Positions 41,121 through 51,295 are shown, counted from the stretch's first letter. The stretch: DNA of 64,000 nucleotides from Acidobacteriaceae bacterium (GCA_028283655.1 JAPWKE010000003.1:1860001-1924000), one strand, 5' to 3'. Numbers and translations: made by a program. Notes: generated by a model not told the origin, from the letters alone.

Positions 41121-41152
41121 CTACAGCGAAAGCTACTTTCGCTGTAGTTTTT
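41121..41152 (+). terminator. Terminator of the TPMT-like gene, overlapping the convergent stop codon
   Basis: CTACAGCGAAAG (41121-41132) pairs with CTTTCGCTGTAG (41136-41147), loop CTA, followed by TTTTT. The loop is the stop codon (TAG) of the minus-strand gene, and the right stem encodes its last four residues, LQRK. Confidence 0.9.
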
Positions 41153-43265
41153 CCTTCGCCGCTGGCCCAAACTTCGAGTCCACCATACGCGGCTGAATCA
41201 CCATGCCGTCAAACAGCGACGCACCGATCAGGTGGTCTCCCACCGGCCGCGCGAATCGCAGGTTCCAGCCAGTCTCCCAGTAAGACACCTTGTAATCCGG
41301 CAGCGAAACCGCAAACGCAAACGGCGTCGTGATTGAGGTAACCAGCACGCGGTGCTGAGGAGCATCGAAGTGAATGTCATCCACCTGCGTGATAAAGAGG
41401 TTGTGCAACGTATTCCAGGTCTCACCGTAATCCGTCGAGTAGTACACGCCCTCACGGCCGCCAACCCACAGGTTGTTCAGCTCATCCACAGCCACAGCAC
41501 CAATCTGGGTCAGGTCCTTCGGCAGCGCCACGGTATCCCATGTCTTGCCGTAGTCCACCGAAAGCGCCAGTCGCTTCAGCGTGCCCACAAGAACAGCCTT
41601 GCCATGCGCCCCGATAAAGCGCGTATCCGGCATTGCAAGCTCCGCCACAGGCGTCCAGCTCTCTCCGCTGTCGAACGACTTCACCACACCGTTCGTCGTA
41701 CCCGCGTAAAGTGTGTCGCCCAGTCGCTGGATGGTATACACAACCGAATCCATCTGTACCGGCTCCGCAGGGGGCGCAGGCTTCTTTGGCCTTGCCGTGC
41801 GCTTCTGCGCTGACGCTCTCCTCACTCTGGCCTGCTCCGCCGTCAACGGCAGATAGAACGCCACCGTTGCCTTGTGAGCGCTAGAGTGGGCGGTCGTCTT
41901 TTTCCTGCTGCTCGGTGCGCTCTTCTTGCTGACCGGAGCCTTCTCACTCTTGCTCTCAACCGCCGCTGCCGGTAGCAGCTTCCCGGAATCCTTCCACTCA
42001 CCATCCTGCAGATGGAAGATCCCGTGGTTGGTTCCAGCCAGAACGCTGCCGTTTGGTAGCCATGCCAGGCTGAAGACGTCACGCCCGCCAAGCCCCTGGC
42101 TCTGCTGCTCCCAGTGCAGACCACCGTCAGCGCTCATGAAGACGCCGCCCGTAGTCTTGTCGTTCACAACACCCACATAGATCGTTCCGCTATGCGGATC
42201 GGAGGTGTACGAAACAACCTGCCGCGCCGAAAAACCACTGTTCGACTGCTGGAAGGTAACGCCGCCATCTTCACTCGAAAGAACACCACCGCGATCAGTC
42301 GCCAGTAGCAGGTGGTTCGAGTTCTTCGGGTCAACCCACACGTCGTTCACAATCACGTCAGAGCCCGTAAGCCGCGCCCACGAACCGCCAGCATTCTGGG
42401 TCCGGTAAAGGCCCTCCGTCGTACCCGCATACACCGTTCCGAGAAACGCCGGGTCCTGCGTCAGCTTTCGCGTACGACGTGCGGTAGAAGGAATGCCGTT
42501 GATCTTGCGGAACTGCGCGCCACCATCCAGGCTCTTGTAGATACCCGAACACGCGCTCGCGTAAACCGTCTTCGGATGCACCGGATCGATGATGATCGAA
42601 AACACATCCGAGTCATCAATCACACCGTTCTTGATGTTCTCCCAGTGCGCTCCCCCATCCGTCGTCTTCCACGGCAGATGCCACGTCCCGGCATAGATGA
42701 TGTTCGTGTCGACCGGATCAATCGCAATCGACTCAACCTCATGAATCTCCGTCGAACCGACAGGAGAAATCTGCGACCAGTGCGTGCCGTTATCGATCGA
42801 GCGGAAAACACCCTTCAACGTTCCAGCAACCAGCAGATTCGGATTCACCTCGGAACGCGCCATCGAGCGGATCGACTGGCCGCGCATCTGCGCCTGTTCA
42901 TACCAGGTGCGACCGCCATCGATCGACACATACAGACCACCTTCAGGGCGATCAATCACCCAGGTGCCCACCATCAGGTGTCGAGGATCGTGAGGATCAA
43001 TCAGGATATGGTCGATCACCAGGTCATCGCGCTTCGCGATCTGCGCAAGACGCGCCCAGTCATGGCCGCCATCATGCGACTCATAAACCCAGCCATTCGC
43101 TGTACCGAGAAAGAGATGCCGGGAGTCACCGGGGTCCTGCGCGATCGAACGCGCATCTCCGCCGTAAGGTCCCATAGCAAACCAGGGAACAACAGCATGA
43201 GCAGAAAGTACAGCCGCCAGGCCGAATCCCAGAAAAACGAACAAACCCAACAGCCTTGACCGCAT
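41133..43265 (-). CDS. Exported Ycf48/sortilin-like beta-propeller repeat protein
   Basis: The 710-aa protein has a signal peptide (LGLFVFLGFGLAAVLSAHA) and many BNR/Ycf48-type blades with S-x-D-G-G-x-x-W signatures: SHDGGHDWARL, SIDGGRTWYEQ, TTDGGAHWEN, SLDGGAQFRK, SEDGGVTFQQ, SADGGLHWEQ, SFDSGESWTPV, STDYGETWNTL. The blades form beta-propellers as in sortilin and xyloglucanase-like proteins. A Lys/Ala/Ser/Arg-rich linker (about 430-510) separates two propellers. The function is unknown; ligand binding in the periplasm or outside is likely. Its 3' end overlaps the terminator of the convergent gene. Confidence 0.87.
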   Translation of the reverse strand: MRSRLLGLFVFLGFGLAAVLSAHAVVPWFAMGPYGGDARSIAQDPGDSRHLFLGTANGWVYESHDGGHDWARLAQIAKRDDLVIDHILIDPHDPRHLMVGTWVIDRPEGGLYVSIDGGRTWYEQAQMRGQSIRSMARSEVNPNLLVAGTLKGVFRSIDNGTHWSQISPVGSTEIHEVESIAIDPVDTNIIYAGTWHLPWKTTDGGAHWENIKNGVIDDSDVFSIIIDPVHPKTVYASACSGIYKSLDGGAQFRKINGIPSTARRTRKLTQDPAFLGTVYAGTTEGLYRTQNAGGSWARLTGSDVIVNDVWVDPKNSNHLLLATDRGGVLSSEDGGVTFQQSNSGFSARQVVSYTSDPHSGTIYVGVVNDKTTGGVFMSADGGLHWEQQSQGLGGRDVFSLAWLPNGSVLAGTNHGIFHLQDGEWKDSGKLLPAAAVESKSEKAPVSKKSAPSSRKKTTAHSSAHKATVAFYLPLTAEQARVRRASAQKRTARPKKPAPPAEPVQMDSVVYTIQRLGDTLYAGTTNGVVKSFDSGESWTPVAELAMPDTRFIGAHGKAVLVGTLKRLALSVDYGKTWDTVALPKDLTQIGAVAVDELNNLWVGGREGVYYSTDYGETWNTLHNLFITQVDDIHFDAPQHRVLVTSITTPFAFAVSLPDYKVSYWETGWNLRFARPVGDHLIGASLFDGMVIQPRMVDSKFGPAAKEKLQRK

Positions 43266-43421
43266 ACCTTCTACCCGATGCTCCTATATATCCACAATTT
43301 TATGCGACAGAAACTCAGACACAGCCAGAAACCCTCGAATGAGGCAAGTGGCGCTTCTTCAATCAAGCAGCAAGCCCTCATCAGGAAGACGCTGGAAGAG
43401 CATTTCTGTGAATGAAAGTAC

Positions 43422-43451
43422 AAAGGCCGACCGGTCTCCCGGTCGGCCTTT
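43422..43451 (-). terminator. Intrinsic terminator after the OmpA-like gene
   Basis: AAAGGCCGACCGG (43422-43434) and CCGGTCGGCCTTT (43439-43451) form a 13-bp stem with a TCTC loop, 21 bp beyond the stop of the minus-strand gene. Confidence 0.85.
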
Positions 43452-43472
43452 GGCTAAGATGCAGGCCAGAGC

Positions 43473-45122
43473 CTACTTCTTGTGGTGACGGTGGTGGTGA
43501 CCCTTTGCCGAGCGGGGGATCGCCTTCACCTTGACTTCGTCAACCGGTGTGAGACCGGTGGTGTCGAGCGTTGCGCCAGCCGGGATCAGTGTCGTCGCGC
43601 TGGTCTTGGTGCCGGCGGTGCCGGTGTAGACCGTGATGCGCGATTCATCGATGCCCTTGTCGGTGACCAGGTATGCCTTTTCGTTCACAGCACGCTCGGA
43701 AGCCTTGTGCTCAGCCATGTGCTCGCTGGGTTCAGCCGAGCCCACAACTGCCAGCTTGGCGGTCGTGTCGCGCTGTGCGCTGAGGGCGATGTCGTCAAGG
43801 CAAGCCTTGGCTTCATTGTCCACACGCGTCGGACGGCGCTTGTCGTGATCGAAGGCGATCGTGCAGAGGCTCTTGGTGACAACCGGAGCCGGTGGCGGAG
43901 CCGCAACCGTTACGGTGGTCATCTGCGAAGCCGTCTGGCCCTTATCGTCCACTGCGTTGCAGGTGACGGTGATCGTGCCAGGAGCAACACCGGTCGTTTC
44001 CAGAGCAGCCGTCGACGTGTTGCCGCTGATCGTGCCAGCAGTTGCCGAGTAGCTGTAGGTCAGAGGACGGTTCTGCGGGCTAACACCGTTCGCCGTGATG
44101 GTCGAAGGATCGCCAGGGTTCACCGTCGACGGGGTCGCCGAGCAGCCAACTGTCGGCGGCTGGAACGCGGTCACCGTGAAGGTGGTCGAGCAATCAGCAA
44201 ACTGACCAGGCTTCTGGCCCTGCGAGATGTGGCCCTTCACCGTATAGGTGCCAGCCGAAAGCGTCTTCGTGTCTACCGAAGCAACGTTCGACGTGCCCGA
44301 AACCGAACCAGCGTCAGACGTCCAGGTGTAGGCAGCGTCCTTCTTGGGGTTCAGGTTGGTGCCCGTGCCGGTAACCGTGATCACATCGCCCGGGTAGATC
44401 GTTCCGGTCGGTGCCGTCACTGCGCAAGCATAGGTGACAGGCGGCGGCGGAATGATGTGGCCGAAGTGCATCAGGATACCCGAGGAGAGCTCAGCCGAAC
44501 CGAGGTTCGCGCGGCCACCCAGAGTCGTTGCGGTCGGGATCGTTGTCGAAGGACCGTAGTTCAGATGCGTGTAGCGGTAGTCCGCTTCAAAGAGGCGGAT
44601 GCCGAACATGTGGTTGAAGAACGGCAGATCATAGTCCATGCCGCCACCAGCCACGAGGCCTACGCCCCAGGTCCAGGGCTCGTGATAATTCGCACCCGCA
44701 GCATTGCTGTTCGGGCCGGAACCACGTACACCGCCAACCAGGCCGTGACCAAAGAGCGTGAAGTTCTGCATCGGTGCGCGGAAGATCGGACCAGCGTAAC
44801 CGGAGTAGAATCCATCGCCACCGTTCGCGCTTGTGCCGTTCGGGTTCGCGAAGCCAAGAACTTCAATACCAGCGTACTTGTTGAAGTAATAAGCGCCGCT
44901 CAGTGCAGCACCCAGATCAACAGACGAGAAGTTGACGTTGGCCGGCTTTACCGTTCCATGGTTGCCCATGTACGAGTAGCCCATGAAGATATCCACGCGC
45001 GAAGGATTCGTTCCGCTCGGCGCTGGAGTTGCGGTCTGTGCGCTCAGGCTCGCTGATCCCAGGCTAACCGCACATGCAGCCAGCGCATACCGGCTGAAAT
45101 TGCGAAAACGACGTTGAGACAT
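43473..45122 (-). CDS. Outer-membrane beta-barrel protein with Ig-like repeats and OmpA-like end
   Basis: The start at 45122 has a GGAGG site and yields 549 aa with a signal peptide (YALAACAVSLGSASLSAQ). The first part (about 35-220) looks like a small beta-barrel, with alternating aromatic strands such as VDIFMGYSYMGNHG and YAGIEVLGFANP. Two Ig/PKD-like domains follow (about 220-400, TYACAVTAPTGTIYPGDVIT, CSATPSTVNPGDPSTITANG). The C-terminal domain resembles OmpA peptidoglycan-binding modules (TIAFDHDKRRPTRVDNEAKA, AVVGSAEPSEHM) but is divergent. The tail is His/Lys-rich (GHHHRHHKK). It probably anchors the outer membrane. A weak -35/-10 pair (minus strand TTGAAG 45265-45260, TGTAGA 45242-45237, 17-bp spacing) lies upstream. 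Confidence 0.82.
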   Translation of the reverse strand: MSQRRFRNFSRYALAACAVSLGSASLSAQTATPAPSGTNPSRVDIFMGYSYMGNHGTVKPANVNFSSVDLGAALSGAYYFNKYAGIEVLGFANPNGTSANGGDGFYSGYAGPIFRAPMQNFTLFGHGLVGGVRGSGPNSNAAGANYHEPWTWGVGLVAGGGMDYDLPFFNHMFGIRLFEADYRYTHLNYGPSTTIPTATTLGGRANLGSAELSSGILMHFGHIIPPPPVTYACAVTAPTGTIYPGDVITVTGTGTNLNPKKDAAYTWTSDAGSVSGTSNVASVDTKTLSAGTYTVKGHISQGQKPGQFADCSTTFTVTAFQPPTVGCSATPSTVNPGDPSTITANGVSPQNRPLTYSYSATAGTISGNTSTAALETTGVAPGTITVTCNAVDDKGQTASQMTTVTVAAPPPAPVVTKSLCTIAFDHDKRRPTRVDNEAKACLDDIALSAQRDTTAKLAVVGSAEPSEHMAEHKASERAVNEKAYLVTDKGIDESRITVYTGTAGTKTSATTLIPAGATLDTTGLTPVDEVKVKAIPRSAKGHHHRHHKK

Positions 45123-45321
45123 TCGTAAATCCTCCACTCAAATAACTGCGAATAGCTTGCGGACTTCTGCGTTGTCGAACACGGCCCGCTTGCTTAGTTT
45201 GTTTGCCCACAAAGTTTACCGCATTCGATTTCAGTGTCTACAACAAAATCTTTGCGGCCCTTCAAGTTAGCACTCTACCCAAAGTCTCCTCTGGGACAAG
45301 CGATTTCCAACTGGCCCGAAC

Positions 45322-45347
45322 CTCGGTGGTTATTGCTAACCACTGAG
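45322..45347. repeat. Hairpin downstream of nuoB
   Basis: GTGGTTA (45326-45332) pairs with TAACCAC (45337-45343), loop TTGC, extended by CTC/GAG after one mismatch. It lies 17 bp beyond the nuoB stop. There is no U-run, so it may stabilise the transcript end instead of terminating. Confidence 0.5.
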
Positions 45348-45363
45348 TTACTGCCATTCCTGG

Positions 45364-45984
45364 CTAAGCGAGGTTCAACGTCTGTTTGAACGTTCCACGG
45401 CTTGCCTGAATCTTTTCCTGCAACAAAGTGATCGCGTACAGCAACTGCTCAGGACGCGGCGGGCAGCCCGGCACATACACATCCACCGGAATCACCTGGT
45501 TCACACCCTGCAGCAAAGCGTAGTTGTTGAACACTCCGCCCGACGTGGCGCAAGCGCCCATCGAAATCACCCACTTCGGCTCCGGCATCTGCTCATACAG
45601 CCTGCGGATCACCGGCGCCATCTTCTGCGAAACACGTCCGGCGATGATCATCAGATCGCTCTGGCGAGGCGAAGGACGAAACACTTCGGCACCAAAGCGG
45701 GCGATGTCATACCGCGACCCGCCCATCGACATCATCTCGATAGCGCAGCACGCCAGACCAAACGTCATCGGCCAGACCGAGTTCTTACGAACCCAGTTGA
45801 TCGCAGAGTCCATGGACGCCATCACGACGCCGTCCGGCAACTCACTTCCCCAGTTCACTTCAGCGACCTTGTCGCGGTTTTTGCCGAAGCTTTCCAGATT
45901 GCCGAAGAAATACCGGTCATTGCTCTGGGGCACCTCGGTGGGGCGTCCGTTAGCCGTCGTCGTGTCTGCGGAATTCTGACTCAT
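45364..45984 (-). CDS. nuoB: NADH-quinone oxidoreductase subunit B (solitary)
   Basis: The 206-aa protein carries the four ligands of cluster N2: the adjacent pair in [11 protein letters not shown] (C79, C80), C145 in MGACATSGG and C174 in VPGCPPRPE. NuoB is the complex I subunit that passes electrons to quinone. The N-terminal 40 residues are an extension rich in Asn/Thr/Ser. No nuoA or nuoC flanks it: the neighbours are an OmpA-like gene and a secreted-protein gene, so it is a solitary copy here. A second copy in a full nuo operon elsewhere is possible. Confidence 0.95.
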   Translation of the reverse strand: MSQNSADTTTANGRPTEVPQSNDRYFFGNLESFGKNRDKVAEVNWGSELPDGVVMASMDSAINWVRKNSVWPMTFGLACCAIEMMSMGGSRYDIARFGAEVFRPSPRQSDLMIIAGRVSQKMAPVIRRLYEQMPEPKWVISMGACATSGGVFNNYALLQGVNQVIPVDVYVPGCPPRPEQLLYAITLLQEKIQASRGTFKQTLNLA

Positions 45985-46076
45985 ATGCTCAGTATACGGT
46001 CGTTAGCGCGACTACCCTAGTCGATCTTCGTCCGTTTGTTACAAAACCTTTGTGTTTAGGAAGATGCCCTTTCACC

Positions 46077-46820
46077 TCAAAGGGTTGGTCGCAACGAGCA
46101 GGAAAACCGTTCTGATGTCATTCCAGGCAATATTTCTACTCCTGCAGGCAAAACCATCCGCACCTTGAAGCGAATCGCCATCAGCTTGCCCAGCGGAGTT
46201 CCAGCCGCCGCGCCCTGCACCACCTCATGCGGCGTCGCCTCCCAGTGGCTGGCAACCGTCGCCGCCATTTGGGCCTGGTCCGCAACACCCGGAACCAGCT
46301 CCACATTCGTCAGCTCAAGCCGAGCTTCGGGCTGCGCCACCACCAGCGACGACAACGCACCGATCGCAGAGTTGTCGTTCTTCACCACGCGACCTTCCAG
46401 CCCAGCCATCTGCTCAAAGACCTTGCGATTTGCGGCATAACGAAACTCGCGCGGGTTCCACGCACCAGCATCCTGCGCGCGAAACGCCCAGTCCGTGGAG
46501 ATCAGCAACGGCGACACCGAGCGGTACGGCGGCGTCGCCACCTCGGCCCAGTCATGCGACTCGCGCACCTCCCTGCCGCCACGCATCTCCAGCACCCGAA
46601 CGATCCAACCAGACGCCAGCGGCTCAAGAAAGAACTCCTGCCCTGCCGCGAACTGCCGCCGGAAAGCCTCCCCGGCCCGCACCTCACCGCTGAACGTCAC
46701 CGCGGTGCACACAGCAGAGCGCTTCGGCCGCGGCGTCTCTGCAGAAGCCATCCCGTGCCAAACCACCAGAGACCCCAGCAACACCGCAGCTCTGCCTGCT
46801 CTACCGCGCATTCTCTTCAA
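46077..46820 (-). CDS. Exported protein of unknown function
   Basis: The 247-aa protein has a signal peptide (RAAVLLGSLVVWHGMASA) and a mostly beta-type mature part, with FSGEVRAGEAFRRQF, WIVRVLEMRGGREVRE and VRMVLPAGVEILPGM. Two cysteines (AVC, FSC) could form a disulfide. Its start overlaps the end of glnD by 20 bp, so it is the last gene of the amtB-glnB-glnD operon, although an export signal does not suggest a direct part in PII signalling. No family is recognised. Confidence 0.75.
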   Translation of the reverse strand: MKRMRGRAGRAAVLLGSLVVWHGMASAETPRPKRSAVCTAVTFSGEVRAGEAFRRQFAAGQEFFLEPLASGWIVRVLEMRGGREVRESHDWAEVATPPYRSVSPLLISTDWAFRAQDAGAWNPREFRYAANRKVFEQMAGLEGRVVKNDNSAIGALSSLVVAQPEARLELTNVELVPGVADQAQMAATVASHWEATPHEVVQGAAAGTPLGKLMAIRFKVRMVLPAGVEILPGMTSERFSCSLRPTL

Positions 46821-49389
46821 TCGCTTTCATCAGCTCTGCGCGCAGGTCTTCTGCAACCGCGGCCTTCAGGCCTTCCCCACCGGAAGACAGGTAGAACACA
46901 TCGATCGCCACTTCGCCTTCGGTATCGATCAGCGCAACCTCAACGTTCAACCCCGACGCCGAAATCACCGAACTCACCGCTCGCAGCAGCCCCGGCACAT
47001 CCTGCGCCACCACCTGCAGCAGCGTCGCGTTCTTGCTGGCCGTGTCGTCGAACTCGATCCGCGTCTCCACCACCACGCGCGGCGCACGCCTCCGGGCACG
47101 GCGACGGCTGTTCAGCATCGTCTCCACATTCGCCCGGCCCGCTACCAGATCGCGCACGCTCTCCACAAACCGCGCACGCTCATCCTCGTTCAACTCCAGC
47201 GTGCGGAAGATGTCCGTAAACCGGAAGCTGTCGACGACCACACCCGCAGTGTTCGCAAACGCATCCGCCGTCACAACGTTCATCCCCCACGCTGCCAGCG
47301 CAGCCGCCATGCTGGCAAACAGACGCGCGCGATCACGCGTCACCAGCGTAATTTCACTGATCGACTCGCCATGACGAAACGCAATCTGGAACGGCTCCCG
47401 CTCAAAATCGCGAGTCATCTCAAAGTGGCGGAAGATCGTCTCCGGCGGCCGGGTTTCGAGATACCGCTCCGGGAAGCCTTCCAGAAACTCAGTCGCGGCG
47501 CTCTCTCTGCCCCGCGCCAGCTCCATAATCCGCGCAATGCGCGCATCCCGATGCCGGGCTCCCGTCACGCGAATCTCTCCGGCATGAACGCGATCTTCAT
47601 CCACACTGCGATCCAGTTGGTTCGCCGTCGCCATCGAAAGCCGCCACAGGTTCTCAGCCTTCCACGGCGTCAACGCATCAGGATGCACCGCCTGAATATC
47701 CGCATAGGTAAACAGCGTCAACATGCGCAGCAGCTCTGGCGTCTGCACCTTGCTCGCAAACGTCCTTACCGTCTCGGTGTCGAAAATGTCCCGGCGCAAC
47801 GCAGCGGACATCTCCAGATGGTTTTCGATCAGTCGCAGCACCATGCCCGCGTCGTACGCGTCCATCTCCATGCGCGCGATCACGCTTGCGGCCATGCGTG
47901 CGCTCTCCACCGCATGGTCATCCCCCGCGCGCCCCTTGCCGGTGTCATGCAACAACGCCGCCAGGTAGAGCAACCCGGGGTTCTGCAACTCGCGGATCAT
48001 CGAGCCAAACTTATTGCGCCAGTCCGGCGCACCCTTCGGCGCAGTCTGCTCAAGCCCATGCAGCGTCTCGATCAGAACAAACGTGTGCTCATCCACCGTG
48101 TACCGGTGGTACGCATCGCGGATCACCAGCGCATCAATGCCATGAAACTCCGGCAGCATCAGCTCCAACATGCCCACCGCATGCATCACGCGCAAAGCAT
48201 CCGCCGCAAACTCTCCCGTCAGGATGCGCGACAACGCACGCCACAGCCCCGGCCCCTCTTCCAGCGTCGAGCTCAACAGCGGAATGCCATCGGCAATCCG
48301 CTCTTCCGTTTCAGGCGCGAGCTTCGCTCCACTCGCAGCCATCGCGGCGAAGACCGCCAGCACCACTTCGGGCTCATGCGCCGGATCAGACCCCGACACC
48401 ATGCGGTCCACCATCTCAATGCGACGATCGCGCATCCGAAAGCCCGCACCGGCAGGAATCTTCAGCGACTTCGGAGACTCACCCGCCCCCAGCCGCATCC
48501 CCGTCAGTTCCGCCTCACGCGCCAGCAACCGCTCCACCGTACGCGCATGGCGGAAGTACACCCGCATCCAATACGCCGCGTCGACCGACCGTCGGCCTTC
48601 GCCAACACGGACACCAATGCCAGCCTCAGCCGCAGCATCCTGCGAACGCCACTCCAGCGTATTGTCATCCCGCTCGTGGCGATAATGCAGAAACACCCGC
48701 GTTGCGGTCAGAAACTGCAACGCCTCGCCATACTCTTCGCTGTACGCCGACGACGGCTCATGGCTGCGAACCGCTTGAATCCGCCGCAGCCACTCCGACA
48801 CATGAGCATCACGCAGACCACCCGGGCAGTCCTTGATATTTGGCTCCAGGTGAAAGAGCGTGTTGCCGTACTTTCCATGCCGCTCACGCGTCAGCGCGCC
48901 CAACTCGGCCACAATGCTCTTGTCATGCTTCAGCAACCGCGGCAGGCAACGCTCGCGCATCTTCGCCAGCAGCTTTTCGTCGCCGCCGAGCCCACGAAAG
49001 TCCAGCAGGCTCAGCCCAAACTCCGGGTTGGTCGGCTCAAAACGCTCGCAATCCCCCGTCGGCCGCGACGACAAAGCGATCTTCAGCCCGCAATCCCACA
49101 GCATCTGGGAGACCCGCCGAATCGCCTCTTTCCCCACATCGGACTTCTCCACCAGGATCAGCAGATCGACATCCGAGTAAGGGAAAAGCTGGCTCCGGCC
49201 ATAACCGCCGACCGCGCCCAGCGCCACGCCCGAAGCCAGCTTCGGCTCCCGCGCAACCTCTTCGCCCCACAGGCGAAGCACCAACTCATCAACGAGAGCG
49301 GTGCGCGAAGCCAGCACCGCCAAACCATCTCCAGTACGGTCAAACTCGCGACGAATGTCAGCCATCCGTCGCTCGTACTCTGCGCGCAT
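46801..49389 (-). CDS. glnD: PII uridylyltransferase/uridylyl-removing enzyme
   Basis: I place the start at 49389 (MRAEYERRMADIRREF), giving 862 aa; the open frame runs further upstream into glnB but is Arg/Ser-rich and unlikely. It has the nucleotidyltransferase motif GGYGRSQLFPYSDVDLL, an HD domain (ALLHDTGKGRAGDDH) and two C-terminal ACT domains (ITLVTRDRARLFASMAAAL and LQVVAQDVPGLLRAVSSV). It uridylylates PII when glutamine is low and removes UMP when it is high. The substrate gene glnB lies just upstream. Confidence 0.93.
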   Translation of the reverse strand: MRAEYERRMADIRREFDRTGDGLAVLASRTALVDELVLRLWGEEVAREPKLASGVALGAVGGYGRSQLFPYSDVDLLILVEKSDVGKEAIRRVSQMLWDCGLKIALSSRPTGDCERFEPTNPEFGLSLLDFRGLGGDEKLLAKMRERCLPRLLKHDKSIVAELGALTRERHGKYGNTLFHLEPNIKDCPGGLRDAHVSEWLRRIQAVRSHEPSSAYSEEYGEALQFLTATRVFLHYRHERDDNTLEWRSQDAAAEAGIGVRVGEGRRSVDAAYWMRVYFRHARTVERLLAREAELTGMRLGAGESPKSLKIPAGAGFRMRDRRIEMVDRMVSGSDPAHEPEVVLAVFAAMAASGAKLAPETEERIADGIPLLSSTLEEGPGLWRALSRILTGEFAADALRVMHAVGMLELMLPEFHGIDALVIRDAYHRYTVDEHTFVLIETLHGLEQTAPKGAPDWRNKFGSMIRELQNPGLLYLAALLHDTGKGRAGDDHAVESARMAASVIARMEMDAYDAGMVLRLIENHLEMSAALRRDIFDTETVRTFASKVQTPELLRMLTLFTYADIQAVHPDALTPWKAENLWRLSMATANQLDRSVDEDRVHAGEIRVTGARHRDARIARIMELARGRESAATEFLEGFPERYLETRPPETIFRHFEMTRDFEREPFQIAFRHGESISEITLVTRDRARLFASMAAALAAWGMNVVTADAFANTAGVVVDSFRFTDIFRTLELNEDERARFVESVRDLVAGRANVETMLNSRRRARRRAPRVVVETRIEFDDTASKNATLLQVVAQDVPGLLRAVSSVISASGLNVEVALIDTEGEVAIDVFYLSSGGEGLKAAVAEDLRAELMKAIEENAR

Positions 49390-49474
49390 CGTCTCGTCGT
49401 TCGTCGGTACTCTCCCTGTAAGTTCTTGCGTTGTCGTCGAAGTACCTTCTGGCCGTCGAGCCCTCTCGCCCGAA

Positions 49475-49834
<360 letters not shown>

Positions 49835-49852
49835 TTATGGCCTGAGCCATGT

Positions 49853-51295
49853 TTATGCAGCTTCCCAGTCGTAGCCTTCTTCGCCATGCTGAGTAATATC
49901 CAGGCCTTCGCGTTCATCGTCTTCGCTCACGCGCAGACCAATCAGCTTATCAACAACGAAGAGGATAACGAGCGTGCCGACGATAGAAACTCCCCACGCC
50001 AACGCCACACCAACAAGCTGGTTCAGCATCTGGTGACCGTTTCCTTCGAAAAGCCCCGTCGCCTTACCGTTGCCGAAGACCGCATTGATGCCGGAGTTCG
50101 CAAACAGACCCGTCAGCAGCGCGCCCAGCGTTCCGCCCGAGCCATGCACACCAAACGCGTCGAGCGAGTCGTCATAGCCGAAGATGTTCTTCACCGTCAC
50201 GACCATGTAGAAGCAGAAGACGCCGGTAATCAGGCCGATCCAAAGCGCCGACATCGGCGTCACGAAACCAGCCGCCGGCGTAATGCCCACCAGGCCAGCC
50301 ACCGCTCCCGAGATACCACCCAACGCCGAAGGCTTGCCATTGCGAATCCACTCCGCCGCCAGCCAGCCGCAGGCCGCAGCAGCCGCAGCAAAGTGTGTGG
50401 CCACAAACGCGCTCGTCGCCAACCCGGAAGCCGCCAGCGCCGAACCGGCGTTGAAGCCGAACCAGCCCACCCACAGCAGGCAGGCGCCGATAAAGCTGAG
50501 CACCACCGAGTGCGGCGGCATCGGCTTCTGCGGATACCCAAGACGCTTGCCAAGGTACAGGGCCGTCACCAGAGCGCTCACGCCCGAGGTCACGTGAACC
50601 ACCGTTCCGCCGGCAAAGTCCAGACACGGGAACCGCCCACCCGCAACGTTCAGGAAGCCACCCACGCCCCACACCATGTGCGCCATCGGCGAGTACACGA
50701 TGATCGACCACAGGATCAGGAACACCAGCATCGCAGAGAACTTCATGCGCTCCGCAAACGCGCCCGTGATCAGCGCAGGCGTGATGATCGCGAACATCAA
50801 CTGGTAGACCATAAACGTCTGCGAAGGAATCGTCGCCGCATACGGCCCCGGCGCTACACCCACACCGCGCAGAAACACGTTCTGGAAGCCGCCGATGAAC
50901 GGTGCAAGATGTCCGGATCCCGGCGCAAACGCCAGCGAGTAGCCAAACAGCGCCCACAGCACCGTGATGATCGCCATCATGGCAAACGTCTGCATCATCG
51001 TCGCCAGAATGTTCTTCTTGCGCACTAGGCCGCCGTAGAACAGGGCCAGTCCCGGTCCGCTCATCAGAAGCACAAGCGCAGCAGAAACCAGCATCCACGC
51101 GTTATCGCCTGCGCTCTGCGCGCTGGCAATCGCCGTAGCGTTCGCCGCATTCGCCTTCTCCAGCGCCGCCAGACGATCCACAGGAACGGTAGCCGCCGTT
51201 TGTGCCCAGGCGTGCCCCATTGACAGCATGACTGCGGCCGCCGCCATCACGCGATTCCGCTTCGTTGATCCCAACAACTTGCCACTCCAACCCAT
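49853..51295 (-). CDS. amtB: Ammonium transporter
   Basis: The 480-aa Amt protein has an apparent signal peptide (AAAAVMLSMGHAWAQ) and eleven expected membrane helices. Family marks include SGPGLALFYGGLVRKKN, the first pore histidine region YSPMAHMVWGVGG and the second in AFGVHGSGGTLGALLTG. A GCGEER-like C-terminal tail ends in ITQHGEEGYDWEAA. I chose ATG at 51295, with AGGTGAT seven bases upstream; ATG at 51304 and 51307 are in frame. glnB follows after 39 bp. A 16-bp palindrome overlaps the ribosome-site region. Confidence 0.95.
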   Translation of the reverse strand: MGWSGKLLGSTKRNRVMAAAAVMLSMGHAWAQTAATVPVDRLAALEKANAANATAIASAQSAGDNAWMLVSAALVLLMSGPGLALFYGGLVRKKNILATMMQTFAMMAIITVLWALFGYSLAFAPGSGHLAPFIGGFQNVFLRGVGVAPGPYAATIPSQTFMVYQLMFAIITPALITGAFAERMKFSAMLVFLILWSIIVYSPMAHMVWGVGGFLNVAGGRFPCLDFAGGTVVHVTSGVSALVTALYLGKRLGYPQKPMPPHSVVLSFIGACLLWVGWFGFNAGSALAASGLATSAFVATHFAAAAAACGWLAAEWIRNGKPSALGGISGAVAGLVGITPAAGFVTPMSALWIGLITGVFCFYMVVTVKNIFGYDDSLDAFGVHGSGGTLGALLTGLFANSGINAVFGNGKATGLFEGNGHQMLNQLVGVALAWGVSIVGTLVILFVVDKLIGLRVSEDDEREGLDITQHGEEGYDWEAA

